Assembly (NCBI RefSeq): GCF_036345155.1
Contig: NZ_CP107772.1
Coordinates: forward strand, 4,898,001 to 4,962,000
Reading direction: 5' to 3'
DNA from: Streptomyces sp. NBC_00582
GTDB lineage: Bacteria > Actinomycetota > Actinomycetes > Streptomycetales > Streptomycetaceae
DNA length: 64,000 nt
The notes under the pieces were generated by a model, which searched no databases, was not told the DNA's origin, and was given only the letters and a program-made list of their open reading frames with translations. Numbering within the stretch: the first letter of the stretch is position 1; the number at the start of each line of letters is the position of its first letter. This document shows positions 49,621 to 58,235 of this stretch, in pieces. Made by a program: the position numbers and the translations under genes.

Positions 49621-50295
49621 GTGCCCGAGTTCTACCCGAGCATCGGCGACGCCGTAGGCGCCGCGATGCAGCACAACATCCGGCTTGCCTACAGCGGCAA
49701 GGCGCCCGGCTCCGACACGCCCCCGCAGGTCCGACACCTGCCCCACCCGTCGGCCGACCCGTACTCCGTCCCGGGGATGACAGCCCGGCTCACGGAGACA
49801 GCAACTCCCCATGAGGTCGCCGGAATCATCGAGGAGGTCAACGGAGCCCTCGGGGCGCTCCCCCAGCTGACCGAACTCGTGGCCACAGCGGCCGACTGGA
49901 CCCGAGCCCGTCTGACCTTCGAGAGCCCGCACCACAACCCGACCTTCGAGACGTGGACACGGCTGGCCGCCGCCACCCGCATGCTGCGGGACGTCCAGGA
50001 GGAGCTGGAGGTCGCCGGGGACATGATCGCCGCGTGCCCTGTTCAACTCAGCGACCCCAAGTACCACGACGAGGTGCCTGCACTGCGGACCAGGGAGCCG
50101 CTCAGCGATGTCGTCGGCAACGACGCAGTCGCGGACAACGAGCCGCCCGCCTCCCGGAACCCGGAAGCGGACCGATGCCAAGCCGCCCGCGCCTCCTCCC
50201 CACACGCTGGCACTCAGCGGACCGCGCCCTCCGTCGGCGCGGCATCCGAACCACCCACCAGCGCCCTACCGCCCCGGTCGCCACGCACCCGATGA
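49621..50295 (+). CDS. hypothetical protein, 224 aa
   Basis: GTG after AAGGAGGAA. Residues 30-140 are a helical domain (MTARLTETATPHEVAGIIEE, FETWTRLAAATRMLRDVQEE) followed by a disordered Ser/Pro/Arg tail. It lies between the relaxase-like and coupling-ATPase genes, where a relaxosome accessory protein would fit; sequence alone does not show this. Confidence 0.5.
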   Translation: MPEFYPSIGDAVGAAMQHNIRLAYSGKAPGSDTPPQVRHLPHPSADPYSVPGMTARLTETATPHEVAGIIEEVNGALGALPQLTELVATAADWTRARLTFESPHHNPTFETWTRLAAATRMLRDVQEELEVAGDMIAACPVQLSDPKYHDEVPALRTREPLSDVVGNDAVADNEPPASRNPEADRCQAARASSPHAGTQRTAPSVGAASEPPTSALPPRSPRTR

Positions 50296-50346
50296 CCTCG
50301 GCTTGACCCCCAACTGCCGTCCCCTGCCCCGACAGGAGTTGCCCCG

Positions 50347-50411
50347 ATGCCCAGCAGAAGAGCGCCGCGCGCCCCGCCTCGCCTTGTCCGCTCTCACTCC
50401 TTGGACCCGCC
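50347..50411 (+). promoter_or_regulatory. upstream leader reading frame, copy 2
   Basis: ATG with AGGAG upstream begins a frame (MPSRRAPRA) 65 bp before the coupling-ATPase start; it continues out of phase across that start to 50526. The first 25 bases match the leaders at 38409 and 56810, and the block ends with CCTTGGACCCGCC directly before the ATG. Confidence 0.45.
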
Positions 50412-52196
50412 ATGCCCGCCCCGCGTACCAGCGCGCCCTCGACCACCACCGGCTCCGACGCGCTCCTCTGCCTCCTGTTCGGCGTCCTCGGCGCCGCCAT
50501 CGCCTTCGGCTCACTCGCCTGGCTGACCGGCAACCTCACCAACGCTCTCGTCGGCACCGGCCCCTGGGCGCCCTTCGAGGCCACCAACGCGCTGTTGCAC
50601 CCCGACGCGCTGTGGCCGCACCTGAGCCCCACCGCCCTGCTGGTCGGCGCCCGGCTCGTTCCCGGGCTGCTCTCCGTCGTCCTCACCGTCACCGGCCTGG
50701 TTGTGTGGCTGCGGCTGCGCGGCGGTGCGAAGAACGGCCTCGCCCGCAGGCGGGATCTCGCCCCTCTGATGAACAAGGAGATCGCCGCCAAGGCGAAGAG
50801 CCTGCGGCCGAGTCTGTCCGGCCTCAAACCGACGGAGGTCGCTCCCGCGGACCGCGGGATCCTCGTCGGCACGCATTCCCCGGGCCGGGCCGAGGTCCGT
50901 GCCTCCTGGGAGGACGTGATCGTCGCGATCATGGCCCCGCGCTCCGGCAAGACGTCCGGGCTGGCGATCCCCGCAATCCTCGCCGCTCCCGGCCCGGTAC
51001 TGCTGACCTCGAACAAGGCGGCGAACGACGCCTTCACCACGACGGTGGACGCCCGTGCCGAGGTCGGCACGATCTGGACGCTCGACCCGCAGCAGATCGC
51101 CCACCACCCGCGCGAGATGTGGTGGGACATCCTGGCCGACGCCCGTGACCTGGCTGGGGCGAAACGTTTGGCCGGGCACTTCGTCGCCGCAAGTGTCGAC
51201 GAGTCCAGCGGTGCCGACTTCTGGTCCACCGCCGCGAGCAACACGCTGGGCGCGTTGTTCCTGGCCGCCGCGAGCCATCGGCGCCCGATCACCGATGTCC
51301 TGGCCTGGCTCGCCTCCCCCGCCGACCGCACGCCGGTGGACCTGCTCACCGATGCCGGACACGAGGCGGTCGCCGCCCAGCTCCAGGGCACCGTCAGCGG
51401 GGCCACCGAAACGCGGGACGGCATCTACGAGACCGCTCGGCAGTACGCGAGCTGTCTGCTCGACCCAGACATCGCCGCCTGGGTCACACCCGACAAGCGC
51501 CTTCCCGAGTTCAAGCCCTCCGCGTTCGCCACCTCCCGCGACACGTTGTACCTGCTCAGCAAGGACGGCGGCGGCTCGGCATCGGCGATCATCGCGGCGG
51601 CGGCCGACGCGGTGATGCGCGCGGCCGTGGTCGTCGCCGAGCGCTCCGGCGGGCGGCTCGACCCGCCCGCCCTGTGCGTCCTCGACGAGGCCGCCAACGT
51701 GTGCAAGATCTCCGATCTCCCCGACCTGTACAGCCACCTGGGCTCACGGGGCGTGATCCCGATGACGATCCTGCAGTCCTACCGGCAGGGCCAGCGGTGC
51801 TGGGGCGAGGCCGGCATGGACGCACTCTGGAGCGCCGCCACGGTCAAGATCGTCGGCTCCGGCATCGACGACATCGACTTCGCCGACAAGCTGAGCCGCG
51901 CGATCGGGGAGCACGAGGTACGGACCGTCTCCGTCTCCCACTCCGACAGCGGCAAGTCGACCTCCGTGTCCATGCGCACCGAGCGGATCCTCGCCCCCGA
52001 CGCGATCCGTGCGCTGCCCAAGGGCAAGGCACTCCTCCTGGCCACCGGCCTACGCATCGCGCTGCTCGACCTCAAGCCCTGGTACAAGGAGCCGTCGGCG
52101 AAGACCATCGCGCCTGCCTCCGCCGCCGCCACGGCCACCATCACCGACCGCGCACTCGCGAAGGCGAACACCTCCGGCTTCGGGCGGGCGGCATGA
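50412..52196 (+). CDS. VirD4/TraD-like coupling ATPase
   Basis: 594 aa. N-terminal membrane helices (LFGVLGAAIAFGSLAWLTG; LLVGARLVPGLLSVVLTVTG). Walker A IMAPRSGKTSG (near 180), Walker B ALCVLDEAANVCKI (about 420) and a TraM-recognition-like section (YSHLGSRGVIPMTILQSYRQ). It should hand the relaxase-bound DNA to the VirB4-driven channel. Stop overlaps the next start (ATGA). Confidence 0.85.
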   Translation: MPAPRTSAPSTTTGSDALLCLLFGVLGAAIAFGSLAWLTGNLTNALVGTGPWAPFEATNALLHPDALWPHLSPTALLVGARLVPGLLSVVLTVTGLVVWLRLRGGAKNGLARRRDLAPLMNKEIAAKAKSLRPSLSGLKPTEVAPADRGILVGTHSPGRAEVRASWEDVIVAIMAPRSGKTSGLAIPAILAAPGPVLLTSNKAANDAFTTTVDARAEVGTIWTLDPQQIAHHPREMWWDILADARDLAGAKRLAGHFVAASVDESSGADFWSTAASNTLGALFLAAASHRRPITDVLAWLASPADRTPVDLLTDAGHEAVAAQLQGTVSGATETRDGIYETARQYASCLLDPDIAAWVTPDKRLPEFKPSAFATSRDTLYLLSKDGGGSASAIIAAAADAVMRAAVVVAERSGGRLDPPALCVLDEAANVCKISDLPDLYSHLGSRGVIPMTILQSYRQGQRCWGEAGMDALWSAATVKIVGSGIDDIDFADKLSRAIGEHEVRTVSVSHSDSGKSTSVSMRTERILAPDAIRALPKGKALLLATGLRIALLDLKPWYKEPSAKTIAPASAAATATITDRALAKANTSGFGRAA

Positions 52197-53206
52197 GCGG
52201 GGTCTGGGACGTCCCCGCCGTTGAACGCGTCGCCGCCCTCCGGCGCGAAGCAGCCCACCACCCCGAGTCCGGAGCGCGGGAACTGTCGGATCTGGAACTC
52301 CTCAACCGGGCCTACGAGTCCGCCGTCCGCGACCGGATCGACACCCACGACGCCTACATGCGCCTCCTCACCGATCTACGCCACCACGACGACCGGGTCC
52401 GCGCCGGGGCCGTGGCCGGCTTCCGCCCCCAGATCGACCGCATCGCCCGCCACGTCGTCAACGAACACCTCAAGCCCTACTGGCAGTTGGTCCACCGCGT
52501 CGAACACCTGCCGGAACGGCTCTCCGCCAGGGACATCGAATCGCTGCGGTCCCAGGCGGCGTCGGTGCGGCACTGGCTACGCCAGGACGGGCCCGCCGAG
52601 GACCGGCTCGACCCCGGCGACGCCCGGGAACACCTCAGCACCCTGCGCACCGTCCTCGCCGCGCTCAAGGGACGCCAGGACGTCTCCACGGACGACGCGC
52701 TGCGGCTCATGGACGCGGCTCTCAACGACGGACCGCTGCTCGACCTGTTCGAGGTCGGCACACCCGAACCGCTGCCCGAGCCGGCCCCACCCGTCTTCGC
52801 CGGACCCGGCTGGACTGTCCACGCCCACGTGTGGACCTACCAGCCGGCGCCCGACGACGGCTTCGTCACCGCCGTCCGGCTCGGCGACGAATGGCGTATC
52901 GACCTGTGGTCCCCCGCCGGCCCCCTCCTCGCCTGCGGCACCGCACCCGAGAACGACGTCGCCGCCCTCGCCGAAGCCCTCGTCGCCCGAGCCCCGGTCT
53001 GGACCGCGGACCGCTCCGACTACGCCTGGCGCCGCTTCACCGACACCGCCAACGCCCTCCGGCACACCGACGGCACCTCCCCACGAGTCCGAGCCGCCAC
53101 CGCACGCACCACGACACCCCGCCCCACACCGCACACCCCACCGCCCACCACGTCGTCCCTCCCGGCGTCCGCGCAGACGGCCCTCGACCGCGGCCGTCGC
53201 CGCTGA
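52193..53206 (+). CDS. hypothetical protein coupled to the coupling ATPase
   Basis: 337 aa, ATG overlapping the previous stop. The N-terminal half is helical and charged (AALRREAAHHPESGARELSD, HVVNEHLKPYWQLVHRVEHL). The second half is beta-rich with Trp (GWTVHAHVWTYQPAP, WRIDLWSPAGPLLACG), followed by a Thr/Pro tail. Coupling suggests a partner of the VirD4-like protein. No family recognised. Confidence 0.55.
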   Translation: MSGVWDVPAVERVAALRREAAHHPESGARELSDLELLNRAYESAVRDRIDTHDAYMRLLTDLRHHDDRVRAGAVAGFRPQIDRIARHVVNEHLKPYWQLVHRVEHLPERLSARDIESLRSQAASVRHWLRQDGPAEDRLDPGDAREHLSTLRTVLAALKGRQDVSTDDALRLMDAALNDGPLLDLFEVGTPEPLPEPAPPVFAGPGWTVHAHVWTYQPAPDDGFVTAVRLGDEWRIDLWSPAGPLLACGTAPENDVAALAEALVARAPVWTADRSDYAWRRFTDTANALRHTDGTSPRVRAATARTTTPRPTPHTPPPTTSSLPASAQTALDRGRRR

Positions 53207-53465
53207 CGGAGGGCACGCCGCTACTCGGCCCGGCGTATCCGCACCGCAGTCGTCGGCCTCTGGACCAGGCACCGATCGACCGGGTCACCGCCCACACGAG
53301 TGGTCCGGATGTCAGGGCGACATCTCCGACGCGCTCACGGGCGCCGAACCGGAAAGCGGCCATCCGGGCGGCTTCCTGCCTGGTCCTGCCGCTCCGGCAC
53401 CCCCGTCCGGGCCGACATCGACCTCACGGCCTGCCCCTCCCCTCTACCTGCTCAGGAGTCCCCTC

Positions 53466-53711
53466 GTGTCCTCGCACACTCCGTCCCCTCCTCCGTCGCG
53501 TTCCGAACGCCTCGCCCGGTCACCGGTCGTCCGACGCGGTGGCCAGTGGTGGCTGGTCACCGGTTCCGGATCGATCCTCGCCACCGATCCGACGTTCACC
53601 GGCGAGCTGGACCGCTTCGCCGACGCGATGACCGCCGCCGACCAGGCCGTCGCCGATCTCCGCTCGCAGCAGGACGACCCGCCGACTCCCCGCCCCGGGC
53701 GGCGGCGATGA
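53466..53711 (+). CDS. small hypothetical protein, 81 aa
   Basis: GTG after CAGGAG. Core SPVVRRGGQWWLVTGSGSIL followed by DRFADAMTAADQAVADLRSQ; short disordered ends. Its stop overlaps the DnaB-N gene start (ATGA). Function unknown. Confidence 0.5.
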   Translation: MSSHTPSPPPSRSERLARSPVVRRGGQWWLVTGSGSILATDPTFTGELDRFADAMTAADQAVADLRSQQDDPPTPRPGRRR

Positions 53712-54877
53712 ACCCGCTGCTGAGTGCCGAGCAGGCGGTGCTCGGCTCGGTGCTGCTCGACCCCGGCCAGCTCGCGCACCTGGACTGGCTCGCGCCGGAT
53801 CACTTCTACCGGCCCATCCACCAGGCTCTGTTCGCCGCCTTGCGCAAGCTCCGGACCGAGAGCCATCCCGCCGTGGCGACCGGAGAACGCGTGCCGCTGT
53901 CCTGGGTGACGGACGCCGTCGCCGAGGCCAGCAACCACGTCCGAGGGCTGACCGCCGTGTATCCCCACATCCTGATTTCGGCCTGCCCGCGACCCGAGCA
54001 CGCCCCGGTGTACGGCCGGATGGTGCTGGAGGGAGCGATCCACCGCAGCGTGACCGCGCACGCGATCCGCCTCCACCAGGCAGCCCGCGCCGACGCCCTC
54101 CGCAGTGAGGTGGAAGGAGCGCTGCACCATGCGGACGTCCTGGCCGGGGTGCTCGAAGACCTCGCGCGCCGCTGGGGGTCCGAACCGCGCCCAGTCGCCC
54201 CGACGACACCGCCCCCCACAGCTCCCGTCGCGCCGCCGTCGGTACGAGCGGAACAGGTCGCCGAGGACGAGCAGATCCTGCTGGCGGTCCTGGTCGAGCG
54301 GCCGAAGGCGATGGACGAAGTCGTCGGCTGGCTGCGACCCGGCGACTTCGCCGACCCCGCCCACGGCCAGCTCTACCGCTGCCTGGGAGCGCTGCACCAC
54401 CGCGGCGAACCCATCGACCGGATCACCGTGCTGTGGGAAGCCCAGCGGCGCGGTCTGCTCGCCGACGGCACGCTGACCACCGAACAGCTCACCGCCATCT
54501 GCGACGGCGTCGGCGCCGGCAGCGCCGAGTGGCTCGGCGAACAGATCATGCGCTCTTCCGTCGCCCGTACGGCCGCCGCCTCCGCCCGCGCCATCCTCAC
54601 CCTGGCCGAGAACGAGACCCTGGCCCCCGGACGGCTCATCAGCCACGCCCTGCACGCGCTCGGGCCGCTCGACAACGTGCGCGCCCGCTGGCAGACCGCG
54701 AACGGCCACCCCGCTCCGGCGCCGCCCCCCGCGCCGCCGACCGAGGGGCCCCCGACGGCGCAGGTCCACGCCGCCCTCGCTCGCAGCACAGCGCGACCGG
54801 CCGCACGGCCCTCGGAACGCCCAGGCTCTGCCTCCACACCATCAGCCGCACGACCGCCCTCGCGCGCCCACGGCTGA
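53708..54877 (+). CDS. protein with two DnaB N-terminal domains and no helicase domain
   Basis: 389 aa. Residues 1-150 (EQAVLGSVLLDPGQLAHLDW, APDHFYRPIHQALFAALRKL) and about 180-320 (EQILLAVLVERPKAMDEVVG, RPGDFADPAHGQLYRCLGAL, RGEPIDRITVLWEAQRRGLL) are both DnaB-N folds, the primase- and loader-interacting part of replicative helicase. The RecA-like motor is missing; the C-terminus is disordered Pro/Ala. It may capture host primase or helicase for complementary-strand synthesis after transfer. Confidence 0.75.
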   Translation: MNPLLSAEQAVLGSVLLDPGQLAHLDWLAPDHFYRPIHQALFAALRKLRTESHPAVATGERVPLSWVTDAVAEASNHVRGLTAVYPHILISACPRPEHAPVYGRMVLEGAIHRSVTAHAIRLHQAARADALRSEVEGALHHADVLAGVLEDLARRWGSEPRPVAPTTPPPTAPVAPPSVRAEQVAEDEQILLAVLVERPKAMDEVVGWLRPGDFADPAHGQLYRCLGALHHRGEPIDRITVLWEAQRRGLLADGTLTTEQLTAICDGVGAGSAEWLGEQIMRSSVARTAAASARAILTLAENETLAPGRLISHALHALGPLDNVRARWQTANGHPAPAPPPAPPTEGPPTAQVHAALARSTARPAARPSERPGSASTPSAARPPSRAHG

Positions 54878-54937
54878 GCCGTCCTCACCCACCCACCAAC
54901 CCAGCCCATCCGAACCGTCCCCACCTTGGAACGCCCC

Positions 54938-55522
54938 GTGGACAACACCCCACTCTCCGACGCCCTGGCCCTGCGCGCCACGGCCTCCGCCTTCGACGCC
55001 CAGCGCGGCAAGCTGCCGGTGCCGGGAGACCCACACCGCTCACCCGACGTCGTCGCCGTCGCCCGCCAGATCTCCGAACTAGGAAAGCTGGTCACCGCTC
55101 TGGGCGACGAGGTCCTCTTCCGCGCCGCCGACCAAAACCAGGCGCCCCACACCGCTCGCGTGATCACCAACTTCGCCGCCGCCGTCGAGCCCGCGGGCGA
55201 AGCGGCTTCCGCCCTGGGAGCGGTAGCCCACCAGCTCGCCTTCCTGAACCAGAGCGAGAGTCTGCGCGACCAGCCCGACGCCAGGGATGCCCGGGAGGCA
55301 GCAGTACGGGTGATGGAGGAAGCACTCGCCACCGCCGGCGCGGCACTGCACGACGGAGCCAACTCCCTGTACGCCGCATCGGCAACGGTCTCTCCCCCGT
55401 CCGCGCGGCTCCAGGCTGCCCGCAGCCGGTCCGCGACCACCGCGCGCTCTCCGGGGCCTCCGCCGCCCAACGTCACCACGGCCCCGGCGGCCCCCTCGGA
55501 CCGAATCACACGTGGCCGGTGA
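54938..55522 (+). CDS. hypothetical helical protein, 194 aa
   Basis: GTG start in the context CCTTGGAACGCCCC; an in-frame TTG lies 12 bp upstream. Helical throughout (DVVAVARQISELGKLVTALG, EAAVRVMEEALATAGAALHD) with a Ser/Pro tail from about 155. Ends 1 bp before the methyltransferase ATG. Resembles small DNA-binding or structural ICE proteins; no function known. Confidence 0.5.
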   Translation: MDNTPLSDALALRATASAFDAQRGKLPVPGDPHRSPDVVAVARQISELGKLVTALGDEVLFRAADQNQAPHTARVITNFAAAVEPAGEAASALGAVAHQLAFLNQSESLRDQPDARDAREAAVRVMEEALATAGAALHDGANSLYAASATVSPPSARLQAARSRSATTARSPGPPPPNVTTAPAAPSDRITRGR

Positions 55523-55523
55523 C

Positions 55524-56721
55524 ATGGAACCCACCACCGCGCGAACGCCGTTGATCGGCTCGCTCTGCTCGGGTTACGGCGGTCTGGACCTCGGGGTCCA
55601 GACCGCGCTCGGCGGCACCGTGGCCTGGCACGCCGAGATCAACCCCGACGCCGCGCGCATCCTGGCCCGGCACTGGCCCGGCGTGCCCAACCTGCAGGAC
55701 ATCACCGCCGTCAACTGGGCCGATGTGCCTCGGGTGTGCGTCCTGACAGCCGGCTTCCCCTGTCAAAGACGTCTCCGTCGCCGGCCGCCGAGCCGGACTC
55801 AACCCCCACACCCGCTCGGGGCTGTGGCTGCACGTCGCCCGTGCGGTCGAAGCCCTCCGCCCCTGCTTGGTGGTGATCGAGAATGTCCGCGGACTCCTCA
55901 CCTCGCCCGCCGGTTCCCCTGGCGACGTGGAATTCTGCCCGTGGTGTCTGGGAGACGACCCAACCCAGCCTCCTGTGCGGGCACTTGGTGCCGTACTCGG
56001 CTCCCTGGCCGATCTCCGGTACGACGCGAGGTGGCTCGTGCTTCGTGCCTCCGACGTCGGAGCCCCCCATCGTCGCGAGCGCACCTTCCTCGCCGCCTGG
56101 CCCACCGAGCACCCTGCTCAAGACCCCCACGAGCAACATCGGCAAGAACGGCGGCTCCCAGCATCCGTCGAAGAGGAAGAGCGGCGGCCACGGCCCGAAC
56201 CTGGCCGACGAGGTGGAGTGGCTGCTGCCCACGCCGAAGGCGTCGGACGGGACCAAGGGCTCGCCGAACCAGCGGCACGGCAACGGGGACATGACGCTGC
56301 CGAGCGCGGCAGCGTCGCTGCTGCCCACCCCGAAGGCGAGCGACACCGGCACCCCGGGCCGCCGTCCGGGCAAGGACTGGCGCCAGCCCCTGTCGGCAGT
56401 GGTCCTGCCGCTGTGGGCGGAGGCAGCCACGGAAGCGGAGGTACCGACGAGCGATGGGGAGCGTACGCCTCCGCCATCGCCCGATGGGAGAACCTCACCC
56501 GCCCCGCGCCGCCGCCCACCGACGCCGCCGGACGCCTGCGCGCCGACTTCGTGGAGTGGATGCAGGGCCTGGCCTCCGGCTGGGTGACCGCCACTCCGGG
56601 ACTCGGCCGACCGGCTCAACTCACCGCACTCGGCAACGGCGTGGTCCCCCAACAGGCGTCCCGAGCCGTGCAGTTGCTGGCACCGCCCTTGCCGGACTGC
56701 CCCCGCTGCACCGCGCCGTAG
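55524..56721 (+). pseudogene. C5 DNA methyltransferase interrupted by a +1 frameshift
   Basis: Residues 1-82 read normally: LCSGYGGLD (motif I), TAGFPCQ (motif IV with the catalytic Cys). Directly after it, at TGTCAAAGAC (55761-55770), an extra A in AAA (55765-55767) shifts the frame. The next frame continues the family as DVSVAGRRAGLNPHTRSGLW, VVIENVRGLL (motif VI), SDVGAPHRRERTFLA (VIII) and LTALGNGVVPQQA (X) to 56721. Either a broken gene, a sequencing error or a recoding site. Its target-recognition region also carries the out-of-frame LLPTP blocks (56222, 56318). Confidence 0.75.
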
Positions 56722-56777
56722 CGCCCCGTTACCCGGTTTCCCCGGCCGCACCAAATCGCGGAATCTCCGCATCCTCT
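56722..56777 (+). repeat. intergenic repeat, copy C
   Basis: Contains TTTCCCCGGCCGCACCAAAT and CTCCGCATCCTCT, aligned with copies A (45386) and B (48161). It follows the methyltransferase stop directly and lies 33 bp ahead of leader copy 3. Confidence 0.5.
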
Positions 56778-56809
56778 TGCCCACGCCGACCTGCGAAGGG
56801 AGCACCGCC

Positions 56810-56874
56810 GTGACCTCCAGAAGAGCGCGCCGCGCTTCGCCCCCGCCCTGCTCGCTCACTCCCTTGGATCCGCC
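56810..56874 (+). promoter_or_regulatory. upstream leader reading frame, copy 3
   Basis: GTG after GAAGGGAG begins VTSRRARRA, 65 bp before the DUF4913 gene start and out of phase with it. The first 25 bases are almost identical to those at 38409, and the block ends CCTTGGATCCGCC before the ATG. Confidence 0.45.
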
Positions 56875-57471
56875 ATGTCCGACCCCAGCAAGGCCACCCC
56901 CGAGCCCGAGCCGTTCCGCGTTCCCGACGGCGACCTCGACGATCTCGCCAGCACCCTCGCCAAGACCATGGCGGAGGTGCGCCAGCACGGCGTCATCCTC
57001 GACCGCCTCGGCTCCGAGCCCGTCTCCACCCCTCAACCCACCGCGGACACCTCCACCGCAGGTGCCGTCGGCGCCGACAAGGCCGACGCCCCGGCCTCGG
57101 TGTTCATCCTCGCCTTGGGCGGCGAGGCGTACGCCGTCGAGCTGGCCGCGCTCAGCGACTGGGTGAACCACCTGTTCCTGCCCGTCTACGGACGGGAGAT
57201 CAGCACCACCCGACCGTGGTGCGACCAGTGGCACGAGCACCCCGAGGCCGTTGCCCGGCTGCACGCGCTCTGGCTCGCGTGGCAGCAGCTCACCGACGCC
57301 GAGGCCGGCCTGTCCGGTCCCTCGACGTGGCACCGAGACCACCTCGACCAGACCCTGGTTCATCTCCGTGCCCCCGACGGCCCCTTCGCCGCATGCACGA
57401 CGAGCCCGACCCGGCCCAACCACCGCGTGCTGGCCACCCCGGCGCCCGAGCTGACGGGAGCCACCCAGTGA
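56875..57471 (+). CDS. DUF4913-like protein
   Basis: 198 aa. Acidic N-terminal helix (DDLASTLAKTMAEVRQHG), Ala/Thr linker, then the conserved domain from about 85: YGREISTTRPWCDQWHEHPE, LHALWLAWQQL and GPSTWHRDHLDQTLVHLRAP. This family is common in actinomycete plasmids and ICEs; role unknown. Its stop overlaps the next start (GTGA). Confidence 0.7.
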   Translation: MSDPSKATPEPEPFRVPDGDLDDLASTLAKTMAEVRQHGVILDRLGSEPVSTPQPTADTSTAGAVGADKADAPASVFILALGGEAYAVELAALSDWVNHLFLPVYGREISTTRPWCDQWHEHPEAVARLHALWLAWQQLTDAEAGLSGPSTWHRDHLDQTLVHLRAPDGPFAACTTSPTRPNHRVLATPAPELTGATQ

Positions 57472-58235
57472 TCGCCGAACCCGACTTCCGTCTCGCCGAC
57501 TTCGAGCCTGCCGACGCCGCCTCCGAACTCGCCGAGAGCAGCATCTGGGCCGGAGACCTGACCGTGCTGGCCGAGCACCACACCACCCCGGAGGGGACGC
57601 ACAGCTACCTCGTCGCCCACGACAGGTCGATGACCTGGGGCGTCCCCGGTGATCCGGCGCTCGTCGCCATCAAGATCACGCGGGACCTGCGCGAGCGCAC
57701 GTTCACCTTCGAGACCGCGAACCACGCCAGCCTGGCGTTCGCCCAGAACTGGCTGATCGAGCATGGCTGCCCGCCCGAGCGGATCGCCCAGGCCAAGGGG
57801 GACTCCCTGAAGCCCGCCGACGATCTCACCCTCTGGGTCGAGCGGCAGATCCGGGAGTCAGGCTCTCGTTACAAGGTCCTCGACAGCTGGACCTCGGACT
57901 TCGCCCCGTCCGAGACGTGGACGTTGACCCGTGACTCCAGCGCCGCTCAGGCACCGATTCGTGTCTTTCTCGAAGAGGGGAACCCCGACGCCCACACATA
58001 CACGATGCGCGAGGGCGCCTTCGCCGACGAGGCCGCCGCCCGCCACTGGCTGGAAGACCGCGGCAGTCCGCTGCCGCAGCCTCCGGACTACCGAGGTGAG
58101 GCCGCCGCCCGGCTGACCCGCGCCGCCCTCACCCGGTCATCGGGTGCCTCCGCGATCCCGAAAGCCGGCCTCGACACGGGCAACACGCCGTCGGCAGGAA
58201 CGGGGCAGCGCCCGACCCCCCGGAGGCCGATGTGA
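57468..58235 (+). CDS. hypothetical protein, 255 aa
   Basis: GTG overlapping the DUF4913 stop. Two similar alpha/beta halves (TVLAEHHTTPEGTHSYLVAH...FAQNWLIEHGCP and DSWTSDFAPSETWTLTRDSS...ARHWLEDRGSP), so probably a duplicated fold, then a disordered tail. Soluble. No function known. Overlaps the ParE-like gene by 4 bp. Confidence 0.5.
   Translation: MIAEPDFRLADFEPADAASELAESSIWAGDLTVLAEHHTTPEGTHSYLVAHDRSMTWGVPGDPALVAIKITRDLRERTFTFETANHASLAFAQNWLIEHGCPPERIAQAKGDSLKPADDLTLWVERQIRESGSRYKVLDSWTSDFAPSETWTLTRDSSAAQAPIRVFLEEGNPDAHTYTMREGAFADEAAARHWLEDRGSPLPQPPDYRGEAAARLTRAALTRSSGASAIPKAGLDTGNTPSAGTGQRPTPRRPM

Noticed and set aside
50100..51148. Long Arg/Pro/His-rich frame overlapping the start of the coupling ATPase
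   Set aside because: Composition is typical of a shifted GC-rich frame; only its short leader-like beginning at 50347 is retained because it recurs at two other loci.
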